Source: Myxocyprinus asiaticus (Eukaryota; Chordata; Actinopteri; Cypriniformes; Catostomidae). From it: a stretch of DNA of 64,000 nt. The notes beneath the pieces were generated by a model that made no database searches, had not been told where the DNA came from, and worked only from the letters and a program-made list of their open reading frames with translations. Each line of letters begins with the position of its first letter. Within the stretch, counting starts at the first letter, position 1. This document shows, one piece after another, positions 53,501-56,738 of this stretch. The DNA is taken from contig NC_059348.1 of the NCBI RefSeq assembly GCF_019703515.2, positions 23,670,156-23,734,155 of the forward strand, given 5' to 3'. The translations under genes and the position numbers were made by a program.

Positions 53501-54969
53501 TACAGGGCCTTTGTTGCCGTATTTTGCACTTCATAATGTTTCACACATTCTCAATTGGAGACAGGTCAGGACTGCAGGCGGGCCAATCTAGCACCCGCAC
53601 TCTCTGCTTACACAGCCATGCACTTGTAATTTGGGCAGTATGTGGTTTGAAGTTATCCTGCTGGAAAATGCAGGGACGTCCCTGGAAAAGACAGCGTCTG
53701 GTTGGCAGTATATGTTGCTCCAAAATATGTACATATCTTTCTGCATTAATGGTGCCCTCACAGATGTGCAAGTTACCCATGCCATTGGCACTGACGCTGA
53801 TAACAGCTTGGATGTTCCTTTTCATTTGACCATTTTGAACACAGCTGTTTTTTTCCAAAAAAACTATTTGAAATGTGGACTTGTCGGACCACCAAACATG
53901 ATTCCACTGTTCTACTTTCCATCTCAGATGAGACTGAGCCCAGAGAAGTTGACAACACTTCTGGCCAGTGTTGATGTAGGGCTTCTGCTTTGCATAGTAA
54001 AGCCTTAACTTGCATCTGAGGATGCAGGGGGGAGTGGTGTTGACTGACAAAGGTTTACCAAAGTATTCCCGAGCCCATGTCATGATATCTGTTACAGGTG
54101 AATGGTGGTTTTTAAGACAATGACTTCTGTGAGATCGAGTTCACGCACATTCAGAAGTGGTTTTCCAGCAGGACAACGGGGAACCACAAAATATGGCAAT
54201 GAAGGCGAAACCTGCATAATAGATAAATGGGGGAAAATACCACTTGCTAAACTTAAACTTGTGTCTTCAGTGCCCAAACTCTTAATAAGTGTCATAATAA
54301 ATGGTGATGTAACACAGTGGTAAACACATGACTGTCCCAACTTTTTTTGGAGTGTGTTGCAATCATCTGATTTGTAAAGTGTATATAAAAAAAACAATTA
54401 ATTCACAAGGTAAAACATCAAATAATGTGTTGTCGTACTGCTTTCAATAAAGCATAGGGTGAATATAATTTTCCATACTGTCCCAAATTCTTTGGAATTG
54501 GGGTTGTACATCCAGTAAGTTCTGAGAAAAGCATCTAGCATCAGATGTTTGCACTATGCAGATGCCACTTCGTTTGATATTTTGAATACAATGCAGTGAC
54601 ATTCTGACATTTTTAAGTGTGATTTGGGGGGGCATGTTACTGTAAGTCTACATCTTTATTCTACACCTTGTTATCTAATCAGTGAAATCTCTCCAAAAAA
54701 AATAAAAAATAAAAAATAAGTGGGAGAAGATATGAGAGAGAGAATGTTAAAAGAAAAACAGGTGCCTGTTTTTGGGGTTTTGACCTCTTGTTTATCTCTT
54801 CCACCCTGCAGCTGTGACCAGGCCCTACTATGACTTCCTGCTGCGTCAGAAGCACCCCACACTTCCCACCTCCCTGCCCCAGCAGCAGGTAATCATGTTG
54901 GCTGAACCCAAACGCAAGACTTCCAATTTCTGGCACAACATCGGACGTTTGACACCGTTCAAAAAATGA
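1..54969 (+). CDS. arhgef4: Rho guanine nucleotide exchange factor 4 (ASEF1), 5' partial, multi-exon
   Basis: Cytosolic Dbl-family exchange factor; mammalian ASEF activates Rac1/Cdc42 and is released from SH3-mediated autoinhibition when APC binds its N-terminal region. Exons read by splice sites and phase: <1-2236, 3487-3660 (probable), 4676-4805, 39286-39431, 47198-47383, 47684-47877, 48508-48687, 48781-49013, 49494-49623, 49706-49837, 50050-50293, 51001-51078, 54812-54969. An alternative first exon ends at 8047. Order: long Ser-rich N-terminus, APC-binding-type segment, SH3, DH, PH, C-terminal tail ending FKK. I chose ARHGEF4 over its paralogues SPATA13 and ARHGEF9 because the SH3 start ([16 protein letters not shown]) together with [17 protein letters not shown] and the tail ([16 protein letters not shown]) fits ARHGEF4 best from memory. 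Exon 47684-47877 carries an apparent 1-nt deletion, so the frame as written is broken between SH3 and DH. The 3' neighbour sh3glb1 is convergent. Confidence 0.9.
2237..3486 (+). other. arhgef4 intron: AT-rich, contains a fold-back element
   Basis: Begins with donor GTAAGT at 2237. Apart from the 260-bp hairpin at 2825-3085, the sequence is AT-rich and I see no gene in it. Confidence 0.7.
2825..3085. mobile_element. Fold-back (hairpin) MITE
   Basis: Two arms of about 119 bp are near-perfect reverse complements around a short loop (about 2944-2959). The left arm starts CCTAGTGGACATAGTGACAT and the right arm ends in its complement CACTATGTCCACTAGG. Such a structure is typical of a non-autonomous fold-back DNA element or a recent inverted duplication. 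The family was not recognised and no clear target duplication was seen. Confidence 0.7.
3487..3660 (+). CDS. arhgef4: Probable additional arhgef4 coding exon (58 codons, optional)
   Basis: This 174-nt stretch is preceded by CCTCTTCAG and followed by a strong donor AAA|GTAAGG. It is open in one frame, starts and ends in phase 0, and so can sit between exon <1-2236 (ends phase 0) and exon 4676-4805 (starts phase 0) without breaking the frame. The product is basic and charged ([14 protein letters not shown] ... [17 protein letters not shown] ... EKHEK). The same frame is open for longer on both sides, so openness alone is weak evidence. The phase agreement and donor are the main support. It may be an alternatively used exon. 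Confidence 0.55.
3661..4675 (+). other. arhgef4 intron with degenerate dispersed repeat
   Basis: Contains a poly-T tract near 4002-4021 and a degenerate palindromic dispersed repeat near 4212-4500. No gene is seen. The acceptor is at 4674-4675 (CATCCATAG). Confidence 0.6.
4212..4500. repeat. Dispersed palindromic MITE (CCAAACCTG/GGTTTGGAACAACATGAGGG family)
   Basis: The left half (GGTTATTCCAAACCTGTGTG, then TGTGGAACACCAAAGGAGAA) is roughly the reverse complement of the right half (TTGTGTTCCACG, then GGTTTGGAACAACATGAGGG). The same family occurs at about 61315-61570. I know this pattern as abundant in cyprinid genomes; its superfamily is not certain. Confidence 0.6.
4676..4805 (+). CDS. arhgef4: arhgef4 coding exon (linker before APC-binding segment)
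   Basis: Acceptor CATAG|GAG, 130 nt, donor TCAG|GTCAGT, phase 0 in and phase 1 out. It encodes [17 protein letters not shown], then [13 protein letters not shown]. The (G/C)LGWP segment resembles the HMGWP motif I recall in human ASEF just before the APC-binding region. The phase-1 end joins exactly to the exon at 39286 (G|CA = Ala). Confidence 0.85.
5749..5889. mobile_element. hAT-type MITE, 141 bp
   Basis: Left end TAGGGTTGACA and right end TGGCAACCCTA form imperfect terminal inverted repeats. The flanks carry a 7/8-matching duplication, GTTCATAA (5741-5748) and ATTCATAA (5890-5897). An 8-bp duplication with TAGGG ends is characteristic of hAT elements. No coding capacity. Confidence 0.7.
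6931..6954. repeat. (GT)n microsatellite
   Basis: Uninterrupted run of GT dinucleotides, about 12 units. Confidence 0.9.
7549..7594. repeat. (GA)n microsatellite upstream of alternative first exon
   Basis: GA dinucleotide tract with one interruption (GACAGAG), lying about 240 bp upstream of the possible start codon of the alternative arhgef4 first exon. GA tracts occur in many vertebrate promoter regions, but no function is shown here. Confidence 0.85.
7834..8047 (+). CDS. arhgef4: Alternative first coding exon of arhgef4
   Basis: An open frame (in-frame TAG at 7753-7755) in a GC-rich block ends AAT G|GTAAGA, a good donor in phase 1. That is the same phase as exon 4676-4805, so it can splice directly to the exon at 39286. 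The first in-frame ATG is 7834 (weak context, C at -3), giving a Gly/Ser-rich N-terminus ([20 protein letters not shown]). A second ATG at 8005 (G at -3) would give only [14 protein letters not shown] before the junction. The GC content, upstream GA tract and lack of an acceptor suggest an internal promoter producing a shorter ASEF-like isoform. The transcription start is not resolved. Confidence 0.6.
8048..10102 (+). other. arhgef4 large intron, first part
   Basis: No gene, domain or clear mobile element recognised. Short open frames have no coding-like features. Confidence 0.5.
10103..11874. mobile_element. Non-autonomous TIR element interrupted by a nested MITE
   Basis: The left end (TAGCGTAAATATGGGCAAAT, then TGGGACA) is an imperfect inverse of the right end (TGTCCCAAACAGTTTACCCA, then TATTCACCCTA). 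The phrases TGGGACA and TGTCCCACTTTA recur inside (near 10320, 10880, 10930, 11826). A different MITE is inserted at 11190-11821. No transposase frame was seen and target duplication is unclear, so the outer boundaries are approximate. Confidence 0.5.
11190..11821. mobile_element. Palindromic MITE with AGGGATAGTTCACCC ends and TTAA flanks
   Basis: Left AGGGATAGTTCACCC and right GGGTGAACTATCCCT are perfect inverted ends. TTAA lies directly outside both (11186-11189 and 11822-11825). Inner arms are also inverted (around GATAGGTGTGGGTGAGAAAC). The second copy at 46039-46589 shows the same TTAA flanks, so TTAA is probably the target duplication. No coding capacity. Confidence 0.75.
11875..13638 (+). 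other. arhgef4 intron, no gene seen
   Basis: A few short open frames on both strands lack recognisable domains. No mobile element with clear ends was found. Confidence 0.5.
13643..14728. mobile_element. piggyBac-like non-autonomous element, 1086 bp
   Basis: TTAA occurs immediately outside each end (13639-13642 and 14729-14732). The termini are inverted repeats beginning CCCTGTAAAGCC (left) and CCCTATAATGCC (right, read inward on the other strand), 10 of 12 matching. TTAA duplication with CCC-starting ends is the hallmark of piggyBac elements. The interior is AT-rich, repeats TATCATATTTGATACAT-like phrases, and has no long reading frame, so it cannot encode its own transposase. Confidence 0.7.
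14835..15701. mobile_element. hAT-type non-autonomous element, 867 bp
   Basis: Left end TAGGGATGTGCACAG and right end CTGTGCACATTCCTA are inverted repeats. The flanks are AATAATAC (14827-14834) and AATGATAC (15702-15709), an 8-bp duplication with one mismatch. No transposase frame is present. Confidence 0.75.
15805..16156. mobile_element. MITE with TACACTGAAAAAA / TTTTTTTAGTGTA ends
   Basis: Starts TACACTGAAAAAAA and ends TTTTTTTTAGTGTA, with two internal half-repeats (GGTAACTCGCAATTG and GGTAACCTGCAATTG). CACT-type ends recall the EnSpm/CACTA group, but no clear 3-bp duplication was found, so the class is uncertain. Confidence 0.5.
16157..20524 (+). other. arhgef4 intron, no gene seen
   Basis: AT-rich sequence with dispersed short repeats. 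Near 18660-18715 a segment reading (on the - strand) TTAACCCTCCTGAGATGTTC looks like one end of a TTAA-type element without a visible partner. About 19475-19800 shares blocks (GGCATTCCAAT, GTGGCCCGTCTCTGCTAAAT) with 41860-41945, marking one dispersed family. No exon is supported. Confidence 0.5.
20525..21573 (+). repeat. Left arm of a long inverted repeat (about 1 kb)
   Basis: Reads almost identically, on the opposite strand, to about 30226-31225. Shared blocks include the stretch around GGGGGCACAGAGAGGTTGCA (21004) through CATTCCATGAGCTTGAGACT read inversely near 21530. The inner end is sharp (TTCACCAAAGTC), the outer end decays gradually. By eye identity over the inner 600 bp is very high, with isolated substitutions and small indels. 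Apparent small open frames here occur in both arms and are part of the repeat. Confidence 0.8.
21574..23519 (+). other. Spacer of the inverted repeat pair, left part
   Basis: No gene seen. 21574-21860 is unusually GC-rich for this intron (CGCCTAGGGCGCCACC). 22580-23350 is AT-rich and rich in the phrase TACAGTAAAA/TTTACGGTAAAA, bounded by CACTGTAAAAAA at about 22587 and TTTTTACTGT near 23350, probably a decayed TIR element. Confidence 0.5.
23528..24359. mobile_element. hAT-type non-autonomous element with perfect 8-bp duplication
   Basis: Ends TAGGGCTGGACGATG (left) and ATATCGCCCAGCCCTA (right) are inverted repeats. The flanks are identical, GACAATAT at 23520-23527 and 24360-24367. The internal sequence continues as subterminal inverted repeats (GATGTAATCAGATAT and GATGTAATCGGATAT). 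There is no transposase frame. The intact duplication suggests a relatively young insertion. Confidence 0.85.
24640..24895. repeat. Decayed Tc1-type repeat fragment
   Basis: Contains GGTATGTAAACTTTTGATCA and GGTTATGCAAACTTTTGAGC, phrases found at the ends of many decayed Tc1/mariner copies in fish. No coding frame and no clear duplication. Confidence 0.4.
25475..25626. repeat. DIRS inverted terminal repeat, left
   Basis: Inverse copy of about 28750-28890 with scattered mismatches. Includes GGAATTTGCATGCCACTCCC and GGTATAAAAGGAGCTGG, a TATA-like box that may serve the element's promoter in the opposite copy. Confidence 0.8.
25706..25800. repeat. DIRS internal complementary region
   Basis: Sequence complementary to both unique outer termini (25424-25473 and 28889-28921), fused head to head at CCAGGACG/TTCCCTATC. 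It lies next to the ITR downstream of the recombinase remnant, as expected for DIRS1-like elements. Confidence 0.8.
26350..27480 (-). pseudogene. DIRS tyrosine recombinase remnant
   Basis: Two frame segments (27480-26851, then 26823-26512) together resemble a DIRS tyrosine recombinase: core-binding part ([30 protein letters not shown]), box A around SIKRVGEL with the catalytic Arg, and a middle part [15 protein letters not shown]. The two parts are in different frames near 26830-26850. A stop codon precedes the box B area, where the expected His-x-x-Arg reads AYSTRS (His replaced by Tyr), followed by [20 protein letters not shown] with the likely nucleophile Tyr. It therefore looks inactive. 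Confidence 0.75.
27772..28632 (-). pseudogene. DIRS gag-like/RT-tail/RNase H remnant
   Basis: A 286-codon open frame begins with a Cys-rich gag-like segment ([19 protein letters not shown]) and jumps directly into what looks like the C-terminal end of a DIRS reverse transcriptase ([20 protein letters not shown]). RNase H follows: [14 protein letters not shown] carries the first Asp, then [22 protein letters not shown] and [14 protein letters not shown]. The RT catalytic YxDD region is absent, so most of gag and RT has been lost in one deletion. Open frame but not a full polyprotein. Confidence 0.75.
28922..30225 (+). other. Spacer of the inverted repeat pair, right part
   Basis: AT-rich, no gene. 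A LINE-type 3' tail lies at about 29980-30140 (CTGTCACCAAGACAAATTCC, then GGCAATAAAGCTCATTCTGA, then TTCTGA repeats). Confidence 0.5.
29980..30140 (+). mobile_element. LINE (L2-like) 3' end fragment
   Basis: Ends with the polyadenylation-like phrase GGCAATAAAGCTCATTCTGA and short TTCTGA repeats, typical of L2-type non-LTR 3' tails in fish. No reverse transcriptase is retained. Confidence 0.55.
30226..31225 (-). repeat. Right arm of a long inverted repeat (about 1 kb)
   Basis: Inverse copy of 20525-21573. The inner end is at GACTTTGGTGAAAATAAATT and the outer end fades near 31225. It keeps the same small open frames with few changes and has short indels (for example, it lacks about 30 nt present near 20765 in the left arm). 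Confidence 0.8.
31226..35300 (+). other. arhgef4 intron, no gene seen
   Basis: AT-rich intron. Contains a (TA)n(TG)n tract at about 32772-32806 and a 23-24 bp direct duplication (CTGAATCAGCTTTTTAACATG) near 33700-33745. No exon or full-length element recognised. Confidence 0.5.
35301..36130 (+). other. arhgef4 intron with TAGGGCTGGG end and LINE-like tail
   Basis: TAGGGCTGGGAAATTTAACA at about 35311 resembles one end of a hAT element, but no matching partner was found. CTTGCCAATAAAGTCTGAAA near 36071-36090 resembles a LINE 3' tail. No gene. Confidence 0.4.
36197..36970. repeat. Tandem array of three unequal repeat units
   Basis: The phrase GTAACAAGTAAAGGATGGGT starts units at 36347 and 36737 (about 390 bp apart), and a diverged unit starts near 36197. 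Each contains GGAGGAGGCGGGAACCGGCA, AACATAAATTTAATTACATA and an (AC)n tract, and GCATCCTTCCTCCTTCCCGG precedes the second and third units. Open frames across it are repeat-derived. Confidence 0.75.
36971..39285 (+). other. arhgef4 intron, no gene seen
   Basis: AT-rich. (AC)n at about 38932-38953. The acceptor of the next exon is at 39284-39285, preceded by TGATTTACTTTACAG. Confidence 0.6.
39286..39431 (+). CDS. arhgef4: arhgef4 exon encoding the APC-binding-type segment
   Basis: 146 nt, phase 1 in, phase 0 out, donor GAG|GTAGGT. It encodes [17 protein letters not shown], then [17 protein letters not shown], then [13 protein letters not shown]. The acidic E-x-L-Y type motif followed by Ser-rich and [11 protein letters not shown] sequence matches the part of ASEF known to bind the APC armadillo repeats. 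In mammals this binding relieves autoinhibition by the SH3 domain. It can be spliced from exon 4676-4805 or from the alternative first exon ending at 8047. Confidence 0.88.
41090..41715 (+). mobile_element. 5'-truncated LINE fragment with C-terminal coding remnant
   Basis: Open frames read [20 protein letters not shown], then [20 protein letters not shown]. This is the C-terminal Cys/His region typical of I/R1-group non-LTR retrotransposons (RxGHTRLTHG ... C..C....T..H.L..C). A (TA)n run interrupts the 3' region and the element ends in GGCAATAAATACC followed by AAC repeats. The reverse transcriptase core is missing. Confidence 0.7.
41519..41579. repeat. (TA)n microsatellite
   Basis: About 30 uninterrupted TA units within the LINE 3' region. 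Confidence 0.9.
42605..42622. repeat. (AG)n microsatellite
   Basis: Short AG dinucleotide run. Confidence 0.7.
42900..43680 (+). promoter_or_regulatory. Candidate internal promoter and 5' untranslated region
   Basis: A GC- and purine-rich block (CTCCCTCCCCCCACTGGCGC, then GAGGAGAACGAGTGAGAGGC) differs from the surrounding AT-rich intron. It precedes the 53-codon membrane protein frame and looks like exonic 5' leader. No TATA box with clear position was chosen. The assignment rests on composition and location. Confidence 0.4.
43681..43842 (+). CDS. Small single-pass membrane protein, 53 residues
   Basis: ATG at 43681 has an ideal context (GCGCCATGG). The product starts [20 protein letters not shown] and has a short basic/polar head, then CNLSSEAQK, then one hydrophobic helix (about residues 30-52) ending LAFQ just before the stop. 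That suggests a type II or tail-anchored microprotein. The frame is open upstream to about 43528, but the first ATG with good context is this one. It lies within an arhgef4 intron on the same strand, in a GC-richer exon-like block, and a splice donor CAG|GTAACA follows at 43968/43969. It may correspond to the human microprotein SMIM39, which I recall mapping near ARHGEF4, but I cannot confirm this. Alternatively it is a coding upstream ORF of an arhgef4 transcript. Confidence 0.65.
   Translation: MARGGQRTESRQGLTHFLLRCNLSSEAQKVVVFVIMMLLVIINVVLMFLLAFQ
43843..47197 (+). other. arhgef4 intron, no further gene seen
   Basis: After the donor at 43968 the sequence returns to AT-rich intron, with the MITE at 46039-46589. 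Near 44510-44640 a short phrase (GCAAGGATGTAACCACATTC / GCAAGGATGTAACAACATAC) is duplicated in tandem at a spacing of about 75 bp. No exon recognised. Confidence 0.5.
46039..46589. mobile_element. Second AGGGATAGTTCACCC-family MITE
   Basis: Left ATGATTAGTTCACCC and right GGGTGGACTATTCCT, with TTAA outside both ends (46035-46038 and 46590-46593). Same family as 11190-11821 but more diverged. No coding capacity. Confidence 0.7.
47198..47383 (+). CDS. arhgef4: arhgef4 SH3-domain exon
   Basis: Acceptor TTTTAATAG, starts [17 protein letters not shown] in phase 0 and ends FPASFVR before donor GTAAAA, also in phase 0. SH3 signatures are visible: ALWDHV (ALYDY position), the acidic loop DDQE, the double Trp motif EWWWGRV and the Pro-containing FPASFV. 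In ASEF this domain folds back on the DH domain for autoinhibition. The frame stays open for 46 more codons past the donor, but those have no family similarity. ATG 47249 lies in a very strong context (ACCATGG). Confidence 0.9.
47684..47877 (+). CDS. arhgef4: arhgef4 linker/DH start exon with an apparent 1-nt frameshift
   Basis: Acceptor TTGGTAG; reads [20 protein letters not shown] in phase 0, matching the family. From 47761 a different frame reads [20 protein letters not shown], then [19 protein letters not shown] up to donor GTCAGT. The two family-like parts are one frame apart. The exon is 194 nt although both neighbouring junctions need phase 0, so one base is missing. The likeliest spot is the G run 47746-47750, after GACTCAGA. 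As written the first frame stops at a TAG (47774-47776). Causes: homopolymer assembly error, allelic or real loss, or use of the in-frame acceptor at 47796 (TGCAAG|GAG). Confidence 0.85.
48508..48687 (+). CDS. arhgef4: arhgef4 DH-domain exon
   Basis: 180 nt, phase 0 to 0, acceptor CATCCAG, donor CAT|GTAAGC. Encodes [20 protein letters not shown], then [15 protein letters not shown] and the [12 protein letters not shown] helix. This is the first half of the Dbl homology catalytic domain. Confidence 0.95.
48781..49013 (+). CDS. arhgef4: arhgef4 DH-domain exon with the core exchange helix
   Basis: 233 nt, phase 0 in, phase 2 out, acceptor TTTTCCCATCCAG, donor CAG|GTACTG. Encodes the [15 protein letters not shown] and [11 protein letters not shown] segments and the conserved [15 protein letters not shown] helix that contacts the GTPase in Dbl-family factors. 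Confidence 0.95.
49494..49623 (+). CDS. arhgef4: arhgef4 DH C-terminal exon
   Basis: 130 nt, phase 2 in, phase 0 out, acceptor TTTGCATTTCAG, donor GAG|GTAATG. Encodes [20 protein letters not shown] and the [15 protein letters not shown] helix that links DH to PH. Confidence 0.95.
49706..49837 (+). CDS. arhgef4: arhgef4 PH-domain exon, N-terminal half
   Basis: 132 nt, phase 0 to 0, acceptor CTCATTAG, donor AAG|GTCAGT. Encodes [20 protein letters not shown], then [17 protein letters not shown], the first beta strands of the PH domain. Confidence 0.95.
50050..50293 (+). CDS. arhgef4: arhgef4 PH-domain exon, C-terminal half
   Basis: 244 nt, phase 0 in, phase 1 out. Encodes [39 protein letters not shown] and the C-terminal PH helix with the invariant Trp ([13 protein letters not shown]). 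Donor ACAG|GTAATT. Confidence 0.95.
50294..51000 (+). other. arhgef4 intron, no gene seen
   Basis: AT-rich; GGTAACACTTTATAATAATT at about 50385 is the start of a common dispersed fish repeat. No exon. Confidence 0.5.
51001..51078 (+). CDS. arhgef4: arhgef4 tail exon
   Basis: 78 nt, phase 1 to 1, acceptor TTCAAACCAG, donor AAAG|GTGACT. Encodes [20 protein letters not shown] and TGKPK after the PH domain, as in the ARHGEF4 family. Confidence 0.92.
51183..52170. mobile_element. Dispersed DNA element with GAGTCCGAGTC ends
   Basis: The left end is rich in CGAGTCCGAGTCGAGTCCGA (51193-51230). The right end carries the inverse, GGACTTGACTCGGACTCGAG (52127-52146). The interior is AT-rich and non-coding. 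It looks like a non-autonomous DNA element inside the intron. Boundaries are approximate and no target duplication was confirmed. Confidence 0.55.
52171..53173 (+). other. arhgef4 intron, no gene seen
   Basis: AGGGTGACCATATGTC at about 52241 resembles the end of a hAT-type MITE, but no partner end was found. Open frames near 52252-52620 have no splice or domain support. Confidence 0.45.
53174..54506 (-). mobile_element. Tc1/mariner-type transposon, degenerate, 1333 bp
   Basis: Ends CAACCCCAATTCCAAAAAGT and its inverse TTTGGAATTGGGGTTG are bounded by TA on both sides (53172-53173 and 54507-54508). The inverted repeats extend inward about 300 bp (GTGTTTACTACTGTGTAACA near 53361 and its inverse near 54310-54330). 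The - strand carries a transposase remnant. The element lies antisense in the last intron of arhgef4. Confidence 0.75.
53541..54083 (-). pseudogene. Tc1-like transposase remnant (catalytic domain)
   Basis: A 180-codon open stretch contains the DDE-type landmarks VWWSDKSTF (first Asp), [11 protein letters not shown] (second Asp) and [14 protein letters not shown] (expected D/E region). It lacks the N-terminal DNA-binding part and has no complete start-to-stop transposase. The frame shifts near both ends. A remnant rather than an active gene. Confidence 0.75.
54812..54969 (+). CDS. arhgef4: arhgef4 last coding exon
   Basis: Acceptor CCACCCTGCAG; phase 1 in. Encodes [20 protein letters not shown], then [20 protein letters not shown], then [12 protein letters not shown] and TGA. 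The conserved AEPKRK...FW...RLTPFKK tail is shared by ARHGEF4, ARHGEF9 and SPATA13. Confidence 0.95.
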
Positions 54970-55860
54970 GGGACTCCATAAACTTGAGGTTGTGCCTGAA
55001 CTTTCTATCCCAGTGTAACATTTTTATTTTTGTCCAATTGTGAAAGCACTTTATGGGTTGGTTACAATCACAGCATCACTCTCAAACATTGTTGAACACT
55101 GTGGGAGGGCATTCCTGCTATGTTATTTACAAATGACAGCTACGACTGCTCAACCGCTCCAGCTGCAACTCCACTTTCAGCACTATCTCAACTACTGCTG
55201 CATCATATGGACATGCTTCAACTGCTTCACTGAAAGAGCCCTGCTTGAACAGAGGACTTCTTTATATGTTGGTTAATTTATTTTCAGATTTTCAGTGTAA
55301 GCCAGCTATCCACAGTGCCCAACTACTAGCTTTTGTATGTAATTTGATACTTTTGTGTGGCCCATGATGATGTTTAAAGTTAAAGAGGGTTCCGCACAAT
55401 ATACAAGTAGACTGTGTTGAGATTTATTATTGTATTAACTTCCTCAAGGCTGTTACAAGTCCGTTGATATCATGTCGGTCTGTGTATGCATCTTATCCGA
55501 ACTTTCTCCTCATAAAGCCTCTCTAAATTACACTCATACAAAGTCCCACTGGTACTCACTGTTTCAAATGAGTGTTTCATGTATGTGCTCATTTGTTTCT
55601 GCTGCCTATCATCTCCTGTGTAATGAACTTCTCTTTGAAGTGCCATTCGAGACGTAACCCAGATATTGTGATGGGGGTTGCATGAATTTGCTGTGAAACT
55701 CGACTAGGACATTTTCAACCCAAATAAAATTCTCAATATTCTGTCATTCTGATAGATAATTGTACAATTACATTTTATGGTTGGCATTTGTGTCAAATAT
55801 GTATGATTATCTTTGACCACAGAACAAATTATGTTAATAAAAAGCATTTGTAAATGTTAT
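54970..55860 (+). other. arhgef4: arhgef4 3' untranslated region
   Basis: Non-coding sequence after the stop, with AATAAA signals at 55723-55728 and 55836-55841. The more distal is followed by a GT-rich stretch. The end is inferred, not observed. Confidence 0.6.
55836..55841 (+). terminator. Polyadenylation signal of arhgef4
   Basis: AATAAA about 870 bp after the stop codon. A second AATAAA is at 55723-55728. Confidence 0.55.
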
Positions 55861-56234
55861 AATACTGGCATTATACTGAATGTTATTTGATGTTAAAATA
55901 TTTTATGTGCAGAGACAACTATAAGTCATTTTAGGTTGATTTTCCAAGACAGAGGAGTGTTTAAAAAAAAAAAAAAAAAGAACGAAAAAAAGCTGTTTGA
56001 TAATGGCCATTATTTTTCGCAATTCCATTTGGGGTCACAGCATACAGTAGTAGCCATTTTTTGTTTACGTTTCATCTTCACAGAATGAAAATACTGCCAC
56101 CCAGTGGTTCAGATTCATGTCAGCGAATGAAGTTTCACAATTACTATAGTCTTTTCACAATCAGCATCAAGTGTGCAAGTGTCAAGTGTCTTTGATGGAA
56201 AATAATACATAATCCTAAAAAAAAAAAAAAAATA

Positions 56235-56250
56235 ATAATAATAATAATAA
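56235..56250. repeat. (TAA)n microsatellite
   Basis: Short ATA/TAA run between A-rich tracts in the intergenic region. Confidence 0.7.
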
Positions 56251-56353
56251 TTAAAAAAAAAAAAAAATTAAACACAATGACCAGCAACTTGCTTGTTTGT
56301 ATATTTATTTAAGCACCAAAGAACATTATAGCAAAATCAATTCGTTTAGCTGT

Positions 56354-56380
56354 AATAATAATAATAATAATAATAATAAT
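56354..56380. repeat. (TAA)n microsatellite
   Basis: About nine TAA units in the region between the two convergent genes. Confidence 0.8.
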
Positions 56381-56514
56381 TAAAAAAAATACATTGGCAC
56401 ATAAATCAGAGTAGTTGGCAATCTCAGACTGTTTATATAAGGCTACTATGAAACCCCTACTATGAGTGGCAGAGGAGGCTTTCACACAATAAGACATGGC
56501 AGTGTAGAAGACTT

Positions 56515-56520
56515 TTTATT
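56515..56520 (-). terminator. Polyadenylation signal of sh3glb1
   Basis: TTTATT on the + strand (AATAAA on the coding strand), about 110 bp after the stop codon. A second AATAAA on the - strand lies at 56304-56309, so the transcript may be longer. Confidence 0.55.
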
Positions 56521-56630
56521 GCTTTGTACTACATTAAATGCATAACACCCTCTGACCACATCTGGAGTGTTACTGTAGTCAAACTGATATCTAGAGTGTT
56601 TTTTTGCACTTTAGCTGAAACTCACTGATG

Positions 56631-56738
56631 TTAATTGAGCAGCTCCAAGTAGGTAATCGGCACTTTGCCTTTATGATTCCCCCTCTGCCCCATCAACCAA
56701 TCAGAATCCATGCCTGGCACACTGCTCACTGTGATCAC
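56631..56738 (-). CDS. sh3glb1: sh3glb1 exon 9 (SH3 C-terminal half)
   Basis: Acceptor ATTGTCAG; encodes VITVSSVPGMDSDWLMGQRG, then NHKGKVPITYLELLN and TAA. Contains the SH3 Trp and the Pro-x-x-Tyr strand. Confidence 0.95.
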   Translation of the reverse strand: MITVSSVPGMDSDWLMGQRGNHKGKVPITYLELLN

